Shown here piece after piece: positions 59,725-64,000 of a DNA stretch of 64,000 nucleotides. A program made the translations under genes and the position numbers. Numbering within the stretch: the stretch's first letter is position 1; each line of letters begins with the position of its first letter. The DNA is taken from NCBI GenBank assembly GCA_029964075.1, contig CM057149.1:21218197-21282196 (forward strand), in the 5' to 3' direction. The notes beneath the pieces are model-generated. The model did no database searches. It was given only the letters and a program-made list of their open reading frames with translations, and had not been told where the DNA came from. The stretch is from Patiria pectinifera (taxonomy: Eukaryota; Echinodermata; Asteroidea; Valvatida; Asterinidae).

Positions 59725-61009
59725 GCGCTAGCGAAAACAGGCACTGTGAGGGCGGACCCAGAAAACAAAGGGGGGCAAAGAGGGCCCACAAATGTACGGC
59801 ATTTTCTTTTTTTTCTTTTTTCGAGCAAAAGATGGCTGGTTTTTTTGAGGGGGCGGGGTGGGGCATGGCCCTCATTGCCCCCCCCCCCCCCCACCAACCC
59901 GATCCGCCCTTGAGGTCAGGTAGTGTGACGGCAGCACCACGCAAGGCCGGGCACTACGCAAACATGTCATTGTGCAATGTAGCCTAAAGGACGATGCATC
60001 GGGCAGGGCAGGGCGCCACACCACGACGAAAAAACGGAGCCGTGATGTTTCGGTAGTGCCGTGCAGTCTTGTTCTATAATTACAAGGGCGTCAATTGCTT
60101 CTTTAAAGTGCGTGGGGGACATACCTTGATGATCAGCACTAATGCGAGCGCGAAACCCTAACGGCGTGGGGTCCGGGACTCGATTAAGGGTCCTGGATTT
60201 TTTTTCGGATTCTGGAAGTAGACGATCTGTGGTGCGATTTGAGGCAATTTTTGACCACTTCAACCAATGTTTTTGAGCAAAAGATCATCTTTTAAACATT
60301 ATTTTCGAGTTTGGATTCATTGAATCAGCTATTCTGAGCTTATATTGGCTTCAATTTCATTTGGGGATCGACGAAAAAGTGGGAGGGGGGACAAACAATA
60401 TGATATCCTTCCACTTTAAAAAGTTGGGGGGGGGAACTTGTCCCCCCTGTCCCCCACCGATTGACGCCCATGTATAATTATCGTAGAGAAATGAGGCAGT
60501 AAGTCGTTAACTGAACACCATACAAGGATTCAGTCTGGCTCTGTTGTGCAATTTACCAATTCACAGACAGACAATACGGGAGCGCCAGAAAGAATAACTG
60601 ACACCAATTCTCCATTATAGTTTCTGGGTTTGTTATCAGTGGGCAGACCAAGTATTGAGAACAGTACAAACTGACCTTCAGAGGTCATATTTAAGCGGGA
60701 AATTAGTAACTCATTGCCAAGAAATTTTATTGCAAATAAAATACAAATTTGAGGCACAAAAGGGTACCCCATTTGTTTCATGCATAACTATTTAAAGATA
60801 GTATGTATCTGCAACGAAATACTCAACTTTATTTCATAGACCCCTAAATATGGTAGGCGTACATCAGTATAGACTTGTACGTTCACGAACGTGAAAAAAC
60901 AGTTGGCGTCATTTTCCGCGATAATACAATCCAAATTGTAGTTAATAGTTCACACTTGCCGATAGAGGAGTAAGTTATTTTTTATAATTATAACAAGCAA
61001 TCAACATGA
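59725..61009. other. Non-coding with G/C-rich transposon-like remnants
   Basis: Contains GGGGGGCAAAGAGGGCCCAC (59769) and a C run at 59878, then GGGGGGAACTTGTCCCCCC at about 60427, tracts common at the ends of old DNA transposons. No gene recognised. Confidence 0.45.
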
Positions 61010-61720
61010 TATGATAGACATTCACATAATAAATGTAAAGCGATATGAGATTAACAACTGCACTTTTCCCGATTGCAAAGCGCCTGCCATACCCAACTTT
61101 GCTCTAAAAAAAACAAGGCATATACAACACTAACAAGCTAAAGGCTTGGCGATTTTTTTATGTACAAAAAGTTCAAAATAATCTGATATAAGACAAGTTA
61201 AATCAGATTTTTTTTTAACTTAATTTTTTTTTCAACTTTCAACATAATTTTTTATTTAACTTTCAACATATTGATTTGCCAAAGAAGTTTGTCTACATTT
61301 TCACACACACCCTACCACCAACCACCAAGGAGTTTTCAGGTTCCTATAACACCCATCATCCATGATTACAATAGACATCAGATAATACAAGCAAATCGAA
61401 TTGAGATTAACAGCTGCATTCTTCCCGATAGCTAAGCACCTACCATACCTAATTTGCACTAAACAAAGAAAGGGATATACAACACTAACCAGGCTCGGCA
61501 ATTTATTTATTTTTTAAATGTTTTTACAAAATATTCCAAACAATCTGATTTGAAAACAAAAAAATCTGAGTTTTTTTTAAAATATAATTCGGGTTTTTTT
61601 AACTTTCAAAATACTGAATTGTCTAAAAGTGTGTCTAAATCGTCACACACGCCCGTACCCTTACACCAATCGGCACTGAACTGCAAGGAGTTTCCAGGTT
61701 CCGCAAGACTCAATTCAGTA
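61010..61720. repeat. Two-copy tandem repeat, about 356-bp period
   Basis: GAGATTAACA at 61047 recurs at 61403; CATATACAACACTAAC and AGGAGTTT recur at the same offset. The copies are clearly diverged, so the duplication is old. Non-coding. Confidence 0.85.
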
Positions 61721-61880
61721 TTCAGAAATTTCTGAACAAAAATTAATATTGATAACTGCTTTTGAAAAAAGAGAATATGCACTGTACCAGTGATTCACAA
61801 ATAAACATGACTTGATTTCATCTACTTGTTTTTCCCAGTCAATCTTATTGGTGCAAGGGCACACCAATACTGAAGACACG

Positions 61881-62360
61881 TTAAATGGATTGCACATCAT
61901 TGGCTTTTGCTGTAATTTTCAGAAATGAACTATTTGAGGGGTTAGTATAATAGATCAAATATTGTTTAACTGACATGTTTGAAGTTTTGTGTTCGAAAAT
62001 GCTTGAAAAACCAAGAAAAACAAAAATGATTAAGTAGTCTGGATCTCTGACTCCACTAAAGATAAAATGGATCAATTTATAGATGTCGGAAAATTGTAAG
62101 GTAAGGGAACCAATAGCAAACAAAATGTGGACTGAAAAAAAATTGTAAATTTGGAGCAGTAGTTGAAAAATAGTTAGGTTTTTCCAACGGTGGTCGGCTG
62201 ACCACCGTTGGAAATGTATACAAAAATACCATTTTTGTATGGTGCCATAATTTTACAGGATGCTTTAGACTGTCATTTACCAACATCGTAGTAAGGTATT
62301 TCGTAAAAACTTGGTAGTTTTAATTTTTCGATGTTTGCAAATGTTCTTTATTCCCTTTAA
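61881..62360. mobile_element. TTAA-flanked DNA element, copy 2
   Basis: Same family as 52448-52962, with shared GGCTTTTGCTG, TTTTCAGAAAT, AAAAACCAAGAAAA and AAGGTATTTCGT blocks. TTAA at both tips (61881-61884 and 62357-62360). A hairpin with 15-bp arms lies at about 62181-62214. Confidence 0.75.
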
Positions 62361-62984
62361 AGGTGCATAGCTCGATTGATACGGTCGAGATACATTGTGT
62401 GTGGATATGAATGAAAAATATGTCAGTATGGTACATGGTATGCCCCAAAAAATACATGTAAGAGTGCAGTGTTCCCTGGGCATGTGTACCGTACTTCATC
62501 AAAATGCTTCGAATTTAAAAACGACAGCACTGATCCTTGTGAAAGAATGTTTGATTGATGGTCCTTCACACAAGGCAGAGAATGTTATCTGATGCAATTC
62601 TGCCTTCCACCTTCAAACGTATTACATTTACATAAATTTAAATCTAAATGTTTATGCAGAAAAGTTAGAAGTGAGACTATCCATTTGGATTTTCAATACA
62701 CCTTTAGATTGTTTAGTGACGCCTACACGAACACAGTTTGATTCATGTTATTACTGTAAACAGATCATGCAATGATTAAAGCAAAAAGAATGTATTGACT
62801 GAACAATTAATTGATATTCTACAAGAACGTAAAATTGAAACTTCAAAGAAAAACATTTGGTCTCAGATCTTGATCTTGGGTAATTATGGAAAACCTACAT
62901 GTAAGTTGAGTCAATGCTGATGAAGTAGGGGTGTTTGAATGTGTTAACATCATCTTACACTTTGTAATTAAGTAGCATCAGTTG
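62361..62984. other. Non-coding
   Basis: Nothing recognised; short ORFs only. Confidence 0.4.
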
Positions 62985-63262
62985 ATATAAATGTTTCAAA
63001 TGACTCTCAGTCAATTTATTTCGACAAAAATAAGATTTTTTTTCAATAAGTGATTTCAATCACTGATTAAAAAACAGTTGTTTGATACAAATCACGATGT
63101 AAATCAGTGATTTAAATCTATTGGTATAAATGTTTCAAATGACTCTCAGTCAATTTATTTCGACAAAAATAATATTTTTTTTCAATAAGTGATTTTAATC
63201 ACTGATTAAAAAACAGTTGTTTGATTCAAATCACGATGTAAATCATTGATTTAAATCTATGA
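62985..63262. repeat. Two-copy tandem repeat, 139-bp period
   Basis: GTTTCAAATGACTCTCAGTC recurs exactly 139 bp later; the copies differ at few bases. Each contains AAATCACGATGTAAATCA and GTGATTTYAATCACTGATT motifs able to form hairpins. Confidence 0.9.
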
Positions 63263-64000
63263 TTTGAATCAGCCAACCCTGACACTAAGAAAGACACATT
63301 TAAGATATTCTGCCACATTTCCCATTACATTTTCGCAACGAGCAAAAGTACCCAGGTGCCAATCCTGCACCAACAAATCAATTACATATTTCATTGTGTG
63401 TAAAATATCTAAACATATTTTAAAATTACAAAGCAAACTTTTCATTATTTTCATTAGTTTAATTACTGGAGTAATGATTACTTTAAGTTACACATTTGTA
63501 AAAAGTACCCAAAGTCGAACAAAATTCTGTTAGTTCTGTTAGTCTGTACAAAGCATGATATTGTGGAACATTAATGCAAACTGACTAAAACCAAACTAAA
63601 TATATACTGTTAGCGGTTAATATGTAAATCTGCTACTTACCCTGTCTTCCAACGCAGTATTTAATCATAATGGCTGCATCAACTCTAACTAAGCCCTTCC
63701 CTGCTATGCTGACCAATCAAAACAATTCCTGAACACTCAACATCTTTTTTATCCTGAAGAAGAGATTTATGAAAGTTTTCAGACTCAAGTCCCTCCCTAC
63801 ACTCTAATTTTTTTTAAAGAAATTCAAAACAATTGTGCCTTATTTGATTTTAAACAAAGTAGTAAGATTAGACTGGAAACAGTCAAACTTGACTCCCAGC
63901 TATGTACAATATTAAATCAGTCAGCACAACTACTATTTCTGCTCAGCACTAACTGGAAAATCTATTGTGAACAGGAATATCATCAACAGCTCTAAAAATT
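63263..64000. other. Non-coding right end of window
   Basis: AT-rich, no domain-bearing ORF and no bounded repeat seen. An exon of a gene beyond the window cannot be excluded. Confidence 0.4.

Overview
The window looks like nuclear DNA of an animal, most likely a marine invertebrate. The evidence is an intact seven-transmembrane (class A GPCR) gene family, a Ty3/Gypsy-type LTR retroelement, CR1/L2-type LINE remnants and many kinds of inverted-repeat MITEs. The style of the repeats and the lineage-specific GPCR array fit an invertebrate deuterostome (echinoderm, hemichordate or lancelet), but that placement is inference. There are no bacterial-style operons, and I found no rRNA, tRNA or CRISPR array.

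The window is dominated by a tandem segmental duplication. Unit 1 (1-18165), unit 2 (18166-34018) and unit 3 (34019 to about 50430) are head-to-tail copies of one block. A shorter, more diverged fourth copy (about 54821-57235) lies beyond a 4.4-kb spacer. Each copy carries one complete single-exon GPCR gene on the minus strand (1917-3170, 20025-21278, 35927-37180, 55601-56854), always 417 codons and always open. The four genes are the only convincing intact protein-coding genes here.

The rest of each unit is non-coding and full of transposable elements. Comparing the units gives empty sites and target duplications, so many elements can be bounded almost to the base. Unit 1 alone holds a young, internally deleted LTR element (11138-15614, 4-bp duplication CTTA) and a hAT-like MITE filled with GACTCG repeats (7604-8205). 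Units 1 and 3 share a MULE-like element with a 9-bp duplication that unit 2 lacks. Units 2 and 3 share a long foldback element, in unit 2 with two further nested insertions, one carrying a palindromic minisatellite. Unit 3 alone carries a MITE with terminal repeats of about 65 bp. Unit 2 contains a 215-bp segment identical to the start of unit 3, dropped into a hairpin.

The spacer between units 3 and 4 (50431-54820) holds LINE remnants, a TTAA-flanked element and an inverted copy of the unit-4 edge. To the right of unit 4 is a 2.46-kb element (57259-59714) made of two long, oppositely oriented arrays of a CCGTCGTG-rich minisatellite around an AT-rich core. The last 4 kb hold a second TTAA element and two local tandem duplications, with no recognisable gene.

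The biological theme is a recently expanding, still functional orphan GPCR family in a transposon-rich tandem array. Copy 1 shows a striking cluster of amino-acid changes in TM3 to TM4. All identities were judged by eye; no search or alignment program was run.
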